DNA of 16,567 nucleotides from Lachnospiraceae bacterium UBA3866 (GTDB taxonomy: Bacteria; Bacillota; Clostridia; Lachnospirales; Lachnospiraceae), in assembly GCA_002392345.1 (NCBI GenBank), contig DGGU01000052.1:1-16567 (forward strand), read 5' to 3'. This document shows, piece by piece, positions 1-7,447 of the stretch. The position numbers and the translations under genes are program-made. The notes under the pieces are model-generated. The model made no database searches, had not been told where the DNA came from, and saw nothing but the letters and a program-made list of their open reading frames with translations. Position 1 is the stretch's first letter, and each line of letters opens with the position of its first letter.

Positions 1-667
1 AATTGAATATATATGTGCCTCTCTCCGTCTCCATCACCGGCATATATTCACCTTTTCTCTCTTCTTCTTCAAGTAACATATATTTCCATCTACAAGGATG
101 AGTGCACATGCCATCATTCGCTGACTTACCTGTCATATAAGCTGATAATAGACATCTACCACTATACGATATACACATAGAACCGTGGACGAATGTTTCT
201 ATCTCGACTGTATCTTTAACTTTATCTTTTATCTCCCTTATCTCTTTTAAAGATAATTCTCTTGCAAGCACAACTCTTTTAATTCCTAAGTCTCTAAAAA
301 ACTTAACAGTCTCATAATTTGTCGTATTAGCTTGAGTAGATAAATGTATATCGATACCTTTAAGAGTCTCTTTTGCTATATTTATAACCCCTATATCTGA
401 GATAAGTACAGCATCTGGCTTTATATCATTTAATTCTTTAAAATATTCTTTTATCTCATCAAGATCATAATTATGTGCATAGATATTGGCAGTAACATAT
501 ACTTTGACATTATGCTCTCTTGCAAGGCTTATTGCCTCTCTCATATCTTCTGCACTAAAATTAACCGCTTTGGCACGAAGTGAAAATGCTTCACCACCTA
601 TATAGATGGCATCTGCACCATAGCGGACAGCAACTCTAAAAGTATCAAGATCCCCTGCTGGGACCAA
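1..667 (-). CDS. U32-family peptidase-like protein (TrhP-like tRNA U34 hydroxylation), N-terminal part
   Basis: The frame is open from position 724 through the left edge, so only about 220 N-terminal residues are visible. The protein begins ...KKIELLVPAGDLDTFRVAVRYGADAIYIGG, typical of U32 proteins, and carries the full U32 signature ETFVHGSMCISYSGRCLLS with its Cys residues, then a further Cys pair (GMCTHPCRW). In Bacillus subtilis the homologues next to yrrM (YrrN/YrrO, TrhP1/P2) are needed for 5-hydroxyuridine at tRNA position 34; a role here is inferred from the signature and the trmR neighbour. The start is problematic: there is no ATG or GTG between the in-frame TGA (725-727) and the conserved region. 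I give the TTG at 665-667, which has no Shine-Dalgarno. Alternatives are an ATC at 692-694, seven bases after a GGAG, or entry by -1 frameshift from trmR. Family assignment is very secure; start and exact substrate are not. Confidence 0.88.
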   Translation of the reverse strand, partial: MVPAGDLDTFRVAVRYGADAIYIGGEAFSLRAKAVNFSAEDMREAISLAREHNVKVYVTANIYAHNYDLDEIKEYFKELNDIKPDAVLISDIGVINIAKETLKGIDIHLSTQANTTNYETVKFFRDLGIKRVVLARELSLKEIREIKDKVKDTVEIETFVHGSMCISYSGRCLLSAYMTGKSANDGMCTHPCRWKYMLLEEEERKGEYMPVMETERGTYIFN

Positions 668-672
668 TAATT

Positions 673-1332
673 CTATTTTTTTATTGATACTGATATTCCG
701 TCTCCAATATTTAATATAGTGGTGTCAAGTTCTGTGTCAGAAGTTATCTCATGAAGGAACTCCCTCATCCTTTTATGTATAGTTCTGTCTCTCTTTATAA
801 TCGCATATCTTGATTCAAGTACCTCTCCATCTTTAAATATATTGTCAGCAAGAAGTACGCTACCTTTTCTCATAAGTTTTTTTAGTATTGGTAGCCAAAC
901 GATGTACTGAGCTTTGGCAGCATCAAGAAATATAAAATCGTATGTATCTTTTTCATCTATATTATCAAGATATTCTGTGATATCTTTTTCAATAAGTTCT
1001 ACTTTGCCTTTATCAAAAAATTTGTCAATGTTTTTTTTCGCATCTATAATACGAGGCTCATAGTTTTCTACAGTTACAATCTTATCAAGATCCCCATCAA
1101 GTGCCTTATAGATCACAAGTGTCGAATAGGCTATGGCTGTACCGAGTTCAAGTATCTTTCTTGGTTTTTCTATCTTTAATACAAAATTCAAAAAATCTCT
1201 TGTCTCATCTCTTATGATTGGCACATCGTTATCTATGGCATACTTTCTAAGATCATCAAGATCATCATCATGTCTATGCAAAGATGCTATAAAATCTTGC
1301 ACTCTCATGTCATCTATATCATAACTTACCAT
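673..1332 (-). CDS. trmR: tRNA 5-hydroxyuridine O-methyltransferase (TrmR/YrrM), SAM-dependent
   Basis: This 219-residue, class I SAM-dependent O-methyltransferase of the COMT-like, metal-dependent type matches B. subtilis YrrM (TrmR) in length. TrmR methylates ho5U34 of tRNA to mo5U34. Motif I is ILELGTAIAYS (about residues 60-70), an acidic residue after strand 2 is in VTVENYEP, and the metal/substrate motif is DFIFLDAAKAQY with the later LLADNIF. ATG follows directly on the mltG-like stop (TAG-ATG), with AGAGG eight bases upstream, so the two are translated together. Context (short mltG homologue upstream, U32 gene downstream) is the classical yrrL-yrrM-yrrN/O order and supports TrmR over a generic catechol methyltransferase. 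Oddity: the last codons form an A7 run just before TAG, in the frame that allows a -1 slip into the U32 gene. Confidence 0.87.
   Translation of the reverse strand: MVSYDIDDMRVQDFIASLHRHDDDLDDLRKYAIDNDVPIIRDETRDFLNFVLKIEKPRKILELGTAIAYSTLVIYKALDGDLDKIVTVENYEPRIIDAKKNIDKFFDKGKVELIEKDITEYLDNIDEKDTYDFIFLDAAKAQYIVWLPILKKLMRKGSVLLADNIFKDGEVLESRYAIIKRDRTIHKRMREFLHEITSDTELDTTILNIGDGISVSIKK
676..682 (-). other. A7 candidate -1 slippery heptamer at trmR/U32 junction
   Basis: On the minus strand trmR ends ATA AAA AAA TAG. The heptamer A-AAA-AAA sits in the canonical X-XXY-YYZ phase of the trmR frame, immediately before the stop. A one-base backward slip continues as AAA ATA GAA TTA TTG GTC CCA, exactly the U32 frame. 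Ten bases downstream GGTCCC-AGCAG-GGGATC can form a 6-bp hairpin (665-649). A GGAG lies 19 bases upstream, farther than in the dnaX system. Recoding is an inference; an A7 run could also be chance in AT-rich DNA. Confidence 0.3.
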
Positions 1333-1812
1333 CTATCTTTCCTCTGTATTATTAGTGCCCTCTATTATCTCACCTTCAAACACATCATCCTCAGGTGATA
1401 ATTGATATACATCATCAGATGTAGTAGTTTCATTGATATAATCACTTGTGGGGCTGTCAAATATATCGAGCATATTTTTAATAGTCATATTAGTATTGAG
1501 ATTATAGACATTTGGCGTAAAATTGGTCTCGTATATCTTAGCACGAAATCTAAATGCCAAAGTGTCATCAATTAAACCTGCTTTTTCAAGGTTTTCAGCA
1601 ATCTCATCTACCGTCTCGCCTTGCTTTATTTCGAACACTATAGTCTCTCCATCTCCCGTAGCGATAGCTCTCTCATAAAAAAGTCTATGCCCAAAATCAA
1701 AAAGTCTTATGCCAATAAGATATATGACAACGAAAAATACTGCAAGCTTCAAAAAGAACTTTGCAAGTCCTACAAAAAAACGTGATATCTTTTCTAAAGA
1801 ATTATTATACAT
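1333..1812 (-). CDS. Short MltG/YceG-like membrane protein lacking the catalytic domain
   Basis: The 159-residue protein has a basic N-terminus, one membrane segment (about residues 17-36, VGLAKFFLKLAVFFVVIYLIG region) and then an extracytoplasmic LysM-like segment typical of the first part of MltG/YceG (FEIKQGETVDEIAENLEKAGLIDDTLAFRFRAKI). It ends in an acidic, low-complexity tail. Full MltG enzymes are about 330-380 residues with a catalytic Glu domain; none is present here, so lytic transglycosylase activity is unlikely. Its position before trmR equals that of yrrL in Bacillus. The annotated ATG lies seven bases after the T-run of the rpsA terminator, with no Shine-Dalgarno and no room for a full promoter; a TATAAT overlaps the first codons (1804-1809). 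No better internal start with a ribosome site is visible. The homology call is moderate, the domain loss clear. Confidence 0.7.
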   Translation of the reverse strand: MYNNSLEKISRFFVGLAKFFLKLAVFFVVIYLIGIRLFDFGHRLFYERAIATGDGETIVFEIKQGETVDEIAENLEKAGLIDDTLAFRFRAKIYETNFTPNVYNLNTNMTIKNMLDIFDSPTSDYINETTTSDDVYQLSPEDDVFEGEIIEGTNNTEER

Positions 1813-1818
1813 ACATTT

Positions 1819-1843
1819 TTAAAAAAGGGCGGTCAACCCGCCC
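1819..1843 (-). terminator. Rho-independent terminator after rpsA
   Basis: On the minus strand GGGCGG-GTTGA-CCGCCC is followed by six T. It lies about 12 bases past the rpsA stop and ends only some seven bases before the mltG-like start, so downstream genes need read-through or a very tight promoter. The pairing is perfect and GC-rich. Confidence 0.88.
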
Positions 1844-1854
1844 ATATTTATAAT

Positions 1855-3009
1855 TTATGCCTCACCTTTCTCTTCGTTCTTTTCCATCTCTTTAGCATAC
1901 TCTTCTATATTCACATCAACTATGTCGTTTTTATCTTCGGCTTTTTTCTCTGGTTCAGGAAGTAATGCTTTCATACTTAACGAGATTCTCTTTTCTGCTT
2001 CATTATAGTCTATAACTTTCGCTTCTATCTCTTGTCCTATGGTTAAGACATCTTCTGGTTTCTTAACCTTCTCTCTTGATATCTCTGATACATGAAGAAG
2101 TGCATCTATATAATTATCAAGTGCTACAAATGCACCATAGTCCGTCATACGAACAACTTTACCCTTGACAGTCTTTCCAAGTGCATAATTAACTCTCGCA
2201 AGTAACCAAGGATTCTCATCAGGGAACTTGGTTGTAAGTGAGATCTTATCGCCATTAATTTCTCTAACTAGCACTTTGACCTTATCACCTACATTATAAG
2301 TCTTCTTAGGATTCTTGATCTTGCCCCAGCCCATCTCTGATATATGAAGAAGTCCATCTATGTTACCTACATCTACGAATACACCATAATCAAGTACATT
2401 AGTTACTGTTCCTTCTATAACATCACCAACATTAATCTTAGCTAATGCTTCAGCCTTACGAGCCTTCTCTTCAGCAACAATAAGTCTTTTTCTATCTCCG
2501 ATACACTTATTGCGGATAGGATTAAACTCTGATATAACGAATTGGATGTTCTGACCGTCATAGGCATTTAAGTCTTCAAAAGGTTTGTTGGATACAAGAG
2601 ACTTTGGAACGAACACATTGACATCTGGTTCAATCTCACACACAAGACCGCCACTTGTTACTTTGATGACTTTACCTGTCTGCACTTCATTGCTCTCATA
2701 TAGAGCTTTAAGCTTATCATTGACCTGACTCTGTATAAGTTCTTTCCTTGATAATAATACTTGTCCTTCGCCATCGTTAAGTTTCTTAACTTTAACCATA
2801 AGTACATCGTCGTTTTTAAGCACTGTCGTTAAATCCAGATTTCCATCACGACTATAGTCGAAAGCCTTAAGTATACCATCAGCTTTATAACCAATATTAA
2901 GAACGGCATAGTCTTTATGCACGCCTATAACTTTTCCTTCAATCACTTCACCAACATGAATCTCTTTCATTGATTCATTCAGCAATTCTTCAAAACTCAT
3001 CTCTGACAT
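1855..3009 (-). CDS. rpsA: 30S ribosomal protein S1 homologue (four S1 domains)
   Basis: This 384-residue RNA-binding protein is built from four OB-fold S1 domains at about residues 16-88, 103-175, 193-260 and 275-347, followed by a charged acidic tail. Domains 3 and 4 are closest to consensus (YGVFVDVGNIDGLLHISE; YGAFVALDNYIDALLHVSE), while domain 2 is divergent, the usual pattern in Bacillota S1-like proteins. These are shorter than the six-domain proteobacterial S1, and a role in translation initiation on weak sites is less certain. The first ATG is preferred: AGGGGAG lies ten bases upstream, inside the ispH coding sequence. The gene overlaps the end of ispH by 20 bases in another frame; in several Clostridia the two are a single fused protein. 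A strong terminator follows. Confidence 0.92.
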   Translation of the reverse strand: MSEMSFEELLNESMKEIHVGEVIEGKVIGVHKDYAVLNIGYKADGILKAFDYSRDGNLDLTTVLKNDDVLMVKVKKLNDGEGQVLLSRKELIQSQVNDKLKALYESNEVQTGKVIKVTSGGLVCEIEPDVNVFVPKSLVSNKPFEDLNAYDGQNIQFVISEFNPIRNKCIGDRKRLIVAEEKARKAEALAKINVGDVIEGTVTNVLDYGVFVDVGNIDGLLHISEMGWGKIKNPKKTYNVGDKVKVLVREINGDKISLTTKFPDENPWLLARVNYALGKTVKGKVVRMTDYGAFVALDNYIDALLHVSEISREKVKKPEDVLTIGQEIEAKVIDYNEAEKRISLSMKALLPEPEKKAEDKNDIVDVNIEEYAKEMEKNEEKGEA

Positions 3010-3838
3010 TTGTTAAAATCTCCCCTATTAAGTATTGTGGTGTCGATGCACCTGCAAAAACTCCTATTTTTTTGTTACTATCTATCGGTATATCTTTTAA
3101 ATCTTCTCTACTACTTACAATATATGTATTAGGACAAAATTCTTTAGATATGTTATATAATTTCATCGTATTGGAAGAACTAACGCTCCCAACTATAAGT
3201 GCAATATCTAAAACCTTAGCAAGAGACTTCACTTCTTCTTGCCTGTCTATAGTAGTATTGCATATGGTATTAGATACCTCTATATTATAGTAAAAATCTT
3301 GTAAAATATCAACTAATTTTTGGGACTTATCGGCATCTGCAGTAGTTTGAAATACTAAAAATATCTTGTCATTCTTATCAAGCGGAAGGCTTTTTATCTC
3401 ACTCTCATTAGATACAACATAGATGTCTTTGCCATAAGATACTATGCCTTTCACCTCAGGGTGATTCTTGTCACCTATTACTATAATCTTATAACCAGCT
3501 TTAGTACACTTTTCAACCACATTATGAATCTTTTTTACAAACGGACAAGTCAAATCAATAATTTCATTATCATTTGCTTTCAAGATATCATAGAGATTTT
3601 TTTCTATACCATGTGTCCTTATGATTACTGTCTCAGATTTTAATTTCTTTATCTCGTCAACATCATTTATTTCTATAAGACCTTTACTTTTTAAATCATT
3701 AGTTACAACTTCATTATGTATAAGAGCACCTATCGAATAAACTTTCTTTTGAGATTTATTTAAAATCTCTGTAGCTTTCTCTATAGCCCTCTTCACTCCA
3801 AAACAAAATCCTGCATTTTTAGCTACTATCACTTCCAT
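2990..3838 (-). CDS. ispH: 4-hydroxy-3-methylbut-2-enyl diphosphate reductase
   Basis: IspH catalyses the last step of the methylerythritol phosphate pathway, converting HMBPP to IPP and DMAPP with a [4Fe-4S] cluster. The 282-residue length is typical. The three cluster cysteines are C12 (AGFCFGVKRA), C98 (DLTCPFV) and C193 (NTICNTT). Substrate-binding residues are present: H41, H76 (RTHG), H126 and the catalytic E128 (NHPEVKG), T165/T166 (QTT), the SSSNT stretch and the C-terminal GASTPQ. The ATG shares one base with the cmk stop (TAATG), so translation is coupled; the nearest ribosome site is only AGG. Its last 20 bases overlap rpsA out of frame. The pathway needs reduced ferredoxin or flavodoxin, consistent with an anaerobe. 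Very confident. Confidence 0.97.
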   Translation of the reverse strand: MEVIVAKNAGFCFGVKRAIEKATEILNKSQKKVYSIGALIHNEVVTNDLKSKGLIEINDVDEIKKLKSETVIIRTHGIEKNLYDILKANDNEIIDLTCPFVKKIHNVVEKCTKAGYKIIVIGDKNHPEVKGIVSYGKDIYVVSNESEIKSLPLDKNDKIFLVFQTTADADKSQKLVDILQDFYYNIEVSNTICNTTIDRQEEVKSLAKVLDIALIVGSVSSSNTMKLYNISKEFCPNTYIVSSREDLKDIPIDSNKKIGVFAGASTPQYLIGEILTNVRDEF

Positions 3839-4497
3839 TAGAAAAACCTATCCAAAACCGTATCAATTAATTCATCAGGAGTCATACCAGTTGTATCAAC
3901 TACATGAGCATCAGGAACTTTAACAAGTGGATTATGCTCTCTATGAGAATCTCTATAGTCACGTTCTTTTAATTCCTTCATAACTTCTTCTACACTGACA
4001 TCTCGTCCCTTAGCCTTTTCCTCTATTTGTCTCCTCTTAGCCCTACATTCATCACTCGCAACTAGATATAATTTAAGATTGGCATCAGGCAAGACATTGG
4101 ATGCTATATCCCTACCATCCATGACACAGGATTTTTCTTCAGCAAGTTTTCTCTGCAACGAAACTAGCTTTTTTCTAACATCTATAAATTGACTTGATAC
4201 AGATGCAGCATCGCCAACCTTCTCAGTCCTTATATGCCTTGATATATCTTCTCCATTGAGATATACATGAAGAGCGCCGTCTTTATCATAATCAAGACTT
4301 ACATCTATCTTATCAAGAACATCTTTAACTGCTTTTTCATCGTGAAAGTCTATACCATTTTTTATAAGATAGTATCCTATCGCTCTATACATAGCGCCAG
4401 TATCTATATATACATATCCAAACTCTCTTGCAAGACCTTTTGCAAGTGTACTCTTTCCCGAACTTGATGGACCATCAATTGCTATCTTATAACTCAT
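3838..4497 (-). CDS. cmk: Cytidylate kinase
   Basis: Cytidylate kinase phosphorylates CMP and dCMP with ATP in the cytoplasm. The 219-residue protein starts with the P-loop IAIDGPSSSGKST (residues 5-17), followed by YIDTGAMYRA, the CMP-specific segment with DGRDIASNVLPDANLKLYL and the lid-like KERDYRDSHREHNPL, then DAHVVDTTGMT. All are standard cmk features. The ATG overlaps the upstream MBL stop by one base (TAATG) and AGAGG lies six bases before it. The gene sits in front of ispH and rpsA, an arrangement common in Clostridia. Nothing is missing or unusual. Confidence 0.97.
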   Translation of the reverse strand: MSYKIAIDGPSSSGKSTLAKGLAREFGYVYIDTGAMYRAIGYYLIKNGIDFHDEKAVKDVLDKIDVSLDYDKDGALHVYLNGEDISRHIRTEKVGDAASVSSQFIDVRKKLVSLQRKLAEEKSCVMDGRDIASNVLPDANLKLYLVASDECRAKRRQIEEKAKGRDVSVEEVMKELKERDYRDSHREHNPLVKVPDAHVVDTTGMTPDELIDTVLDRFF

Positions 4498-5135
4498 TAT
4501 GCACCTCTTATTATCTCATTGTGAATCTTCTCATAAAGTATATTTGTCTCATTACCATGACCTGGATATACTTTCGTGTCATCAGGCAATGTAAAAAGTT
4601 TGTGAACGATGCTATTCTTTATGGCTTCGAAATCCCCACCATATAGATCCGTTCTCCCACAAGTCTTATAAAATAATGTGTCTCCACTAAAAAGCATATT
4701 TTCACTTTCAATATAATAACTAAATCCACCCTTAGTGTGGCCTGGCGTCGCTATACACTTAACCTTAAGTCCTATGATTTCTAATTCTTCATCATCAACC
4801 ACATTGGCCGTTATTTTAAATTTCTCTAATTCATACTTACGTATAAGTTCAGCATAATTGCGATGTGGATCATATAATATCTCTTCATCTTCTTTAGATA
4901 TGTAGATTTTGCAATTAAACTTATCCTGTATAGCCTTACATGATAACATATGATCAAAATGACCATGAGTTAAAAGTATGGTGTCTATAATTAGGCCATT
5001 TTGCTCTATAAAATTCATAATACGGTTGGTATCATAACCCGGATCTATGCAGATAGATCTTTTGTCATTATCCTTATGAAGATAATAGCAATACTCAAAA
5101 AGTTTGCCATTCATAACTTTATCTAATGTATACAT
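4497..5135 (-). CDS. MBL-fold metallo-hydrolase (glyoxalase II-like)
   Basis: This 212-residue metallo-beta-lactamase-fold hydrolase resembles YqgX/GloB-like proteins. The metal motif THGHFDH gives H57, H59, D61 and H62; further ligands are H133 (PGHTKGG), D152 (SGDTLF) and H193 (YPGHGNET). The set is complete, so a dinuclear Zn or Fe centre is expected. It lacks the C-terminal glutathione-binding domain of classical glyoxalase II, so the thioester substrate is unknown. It lies 19 bases after rel, a common neighbour in Bacillota, and couples to cmk through TAATG. The start has GAGG 13 bases upstream, rather far; no alternative is better. Family certain, function not. Confidence 0.88.
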   Translation of the reverse strand: MYTLDKVMNGKLFEYCYYLHKDNDKRSICIDPGYDTNRIMNFIEQNGLIIDTILLTHGHFDHMLSCKAIQDKFNCKIYISKEDEEILYDPHRNYAELIRKYELEKFKITANVVDDEELEIIGLKVKCIATPGHTKGGFSYYIESENMLFSGDTLFYKTCGRTDLYGGDFEAIKNSIVHKLFTLPDDTKVYPGHGNETNILYEKIHNEIIRGA

Positions 5136-5154
5136 TTTATAAAATATACCTCAA

Positions 5155-7401
5155 CTATATTCTAACAACATCAACTACATCCTGTACGCTTCTAAGTTTA
5201 GTAATTATAGATGTAAGTTCACTTTTATCATTGATCTCAAAACTAACTGATATGGTTGCACTTTCATCTTTACCTTTTCTCGTCTCGAGATTCTCTATAT
5301 CTATATTATTCTCAGTAAATATCCTTGATACATCAACTAAGATGCCTTTTCTATTTCTGCAATATATATTGATAGTCACATGATAATTATGCTTATCCAT
5401 GTCGCTGGCATCCCAACTTATCTCGATAAGTCTATCTTTTTCAACATCAGGGATATTCATGATATTGACACAATCAGTCCTATGTATGGTTATGCCCCTG
5501 CCACGAGTAATAAAACCTATAATCTCATCGCCAGGCACTGGGCTACAACACTTTGCATAATGCACGCTTAAGCCACTTGCTCCATTGACTGATATGACAC
5601 TATTCTCATCTTTCTTCTTCTTGTTTTGTTCTACAGACTGAAGTACACTCTCATCAGTCGCAACTTTAACATTCTTCTTGTTATACTCATCTTGAAGCTT
5701 AGCAAAAAATTGACTTTCCTTAAGACCACCATGACCTATCATCGCATATATATCATCAAGTGTTTCTGCAGTGTACTTTTTAAAACAAGGCTTAAGATAC
5801 TCATCTCTATATAAGATATTGGTATCAAGTCGATGCGACTTAGCATACTTTTCTGCCAGTTCTTTTCCGATAGTTATATTATCTTCTCTTCTCTCTTTCT
5901 TAAACCAATGCTGGATTTTGCTTTTTGCTTGAGCACTCTTACAGATCTTAAGCCAATCTCTTGATGGTCCATTGGAATTGCCGGATGTGATGATACTTAC
6001 TTGGTCGCCATTTTTGATTTTATAATCTATAGGGACAAGATTACCATTGACTTTCGCCCCCACCATCTTATTGCCGATGGCTGAGTGTATCATATAAGCG
6101 AAATCTATTGGAGTAGAATCTTGTGGCAACGATATGACATCACCTTGAGGAGTGAAGCAATATATCTTTTGAGTAAATGTATTTAAATCATCTTTGACGA
6201 GGGTTAAGAACTCCTTTGAATCCTCTGACTCATCGTTGGCATTTAATATATCTTTAAACCAATTCGCCTGATTTAGATCTTCTAGGTTTTTTACGCCTTT
6301 GCTGTCTCCTTGCTCTTTATACGCCCAGTGTGCCGCTACACCATACTCAGCCACATGATCCATCTCGTAAGTTCTTATCTGTATCTCAAAAGGTATACCA
6401 TCTTTTCCTATGACAGTAGTATGAAGTGATTGATAGCCATTGGGTTTTGGCATAGCTATATAATCTTTAAAACGTCCTGGTATAGGAGTATAATTTTCAT
6501 GGATCACACCAAGAGTCGCATAACAATCCTTAATATTCTCTACAAATATTCTAATTGCAAATAAATCATATATCTCATCGATTGATTTTACTCTACTATG
6601 AAGTTTTTTATAGATGCTAAAAAGATTCTTGACCCTTCCTTTGATCTCAGCCTTGATGCCTGCATCATCTAGTATCTTCTTTACACTGGTGATGATATCT
6701 TCTATATAACGTTCTCTTGCTTCTCTACGAACCTTAATGCCTTTCTGCAATTCTATAAATTCATTAGGCTTTAAGTACATGAGAGATAGGTCATCCATCT
6801 CACTCTTTATACGACTTATACCAAGCCTACCTGCTATCGGGCTATAGATCTCAATCGTCTCAAGAGACTTCTCTTGCTGTTTTTCTTTAGTCTGATATTC
6901 AAGGGTTTTTAGATTATGTAGTCTATCTGCAAGTTTAATTATTATAACTCGGATATCTTTAGACATAGCTATAAACATATGCCTGAGATTCTCTGCTTGC
7001 TTCTCTACTTTATCATTAACAAGATTTAATTCAGTAAGTTTTGTGACACCTTCCACAAGCATAGCAATGTGCTCAGAAAATTCTCTTTTCACATCATCTA
7101 AGGTATAATCAGTATCTTCAACTACATCATGCAAAAGTGCTGCAGCGAGTGTGTCTGCATCCATATGAAGATTGGCTAAGATTATAGCGACACAAATTGG
7201 ATGGACTATATAATCTTCGCCCGATTTTCTCTTCTGGCCTGCATGACATTTGTCGGCAACCTTATATGCCTTTTCAACTAAGGCTACATCTTCAGGACTT
7301 AGATACTTTGAGATACCATCTTTAAGCTTTTTGAACATCTCTTCCTTAGTCATCATGCCTTTAGGCATCTCAATTAATTCAGTTTTACGAATTATACTCA
7401 T
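5155..7401 (-). CDS. rel: Bifunctional (p)ppGpp synthetase/hydrolase Rel
   Basis: This long RelA/SpoT protein makes and degrades (p)ppGpp in the stringent response on ribosomes. Domains in order: HD hydrolase, residues 48-160, with H53, H91-D92 and E95-D96 in LLHDVVEDT and D159; synthetase, about 255-365, with RFKD (310-313), the signature of bifunctional Rel, and GYQSLHTTV; TGS, 408-470; zinc-finger/RIS region with CC at 618-619; ACT, 673-748. Both catalytic centres look intact. The longest frame (748 residues) starts at an ATG with no ribosome site, nine bases after a terminator T-run and overlapping a TATAAT. Internal ATGs at 7356 or 7353 (an AAAGG just upstream) give 732-733 residues, closer to B. 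subtilis RelA, and may be the true start. MBL, cmk, ispH and rpsA follow in the same direction. Confidence 0.95.
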   Translation of the reverse strand: MSIIRKTELIEMPKGMMTKEEMFKKLKDGISKYLSPEDVALVEKAYKVADKCHAGQKRKSGEDYIVHPICVAIILANLHMDADTLAAALLHDVVEDTDYTLDDVKREFSEHIAMLVEGVTKLTELNLVNDKVEKQAENLRHMFIAMSKDIRVIIIKLADRLHNLKTLEYQTKEKQQEKSLETIEIYSPIAGRLGISRIKSEMDDLSLMYLKPNEFIELQKGIKVRREARERYIEDIITSVKKILDDAGIKAEIKGRVKNLFSIYKKLHSRVKSIDEIYDLFAIRIFVENIKDCYATLGVIHENYTPIPGRFKDYIAMPKPNGYQSLHTTVIGKDGIPFEIQIRTYEMDHVAEYGVAAHWAYKEQGDSKGVKNLEDLNQANWFKDILNANDESEDSKEFLTLVKDDLNTFTQKIYCFTPQGDVISLPQDSTPIDFAYMIHSAIGNKMVGAKVNGNLVPIDYKIKNGDQVSIITSGNSNGPSRDWLKICKSAQAKSKIQHWFKKERREDNITIGKELAEKYAKSHRLDTNILYRDEYLKPCFKKYTAETLDDIYAMIGHGGLKESQFFAKLQDEYNKKNVKVATDESVLQSVEQNKKKKDENSVISVNGASGLSVHYAKCCSPVPGDEIIGFITRGRGITIHRTDCVNIMNIPDVEKDRLIEISWDASDMDKHNYHVTINIYCRNRKGILVDVSRIFTENNIDIENLETRKGKDESATISVSFEINDKSELTSIITKLRSVQDVVDVVRI

Positions 7402-7409
7402 GCTTTATT

Positions 7410-7433
7410 AAAAAAGGGCTCTTACGAGCCCTT
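7410..7433 (-). terminator. Rho-independent terminator between the unknown membrane gene and rel
   Basis: On the minus strand AAGGGCTC-GTAA-GAGCCCTT runs into a T-tract. The stem is eight perfect pairs. It sits right after the upstream stop and immediately before the longest rel reading frame, so it could also act as an attenuator in front of rel. Confidence 0.88.
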
Positions 7434-7447
7434 AGATTCTTACATAA

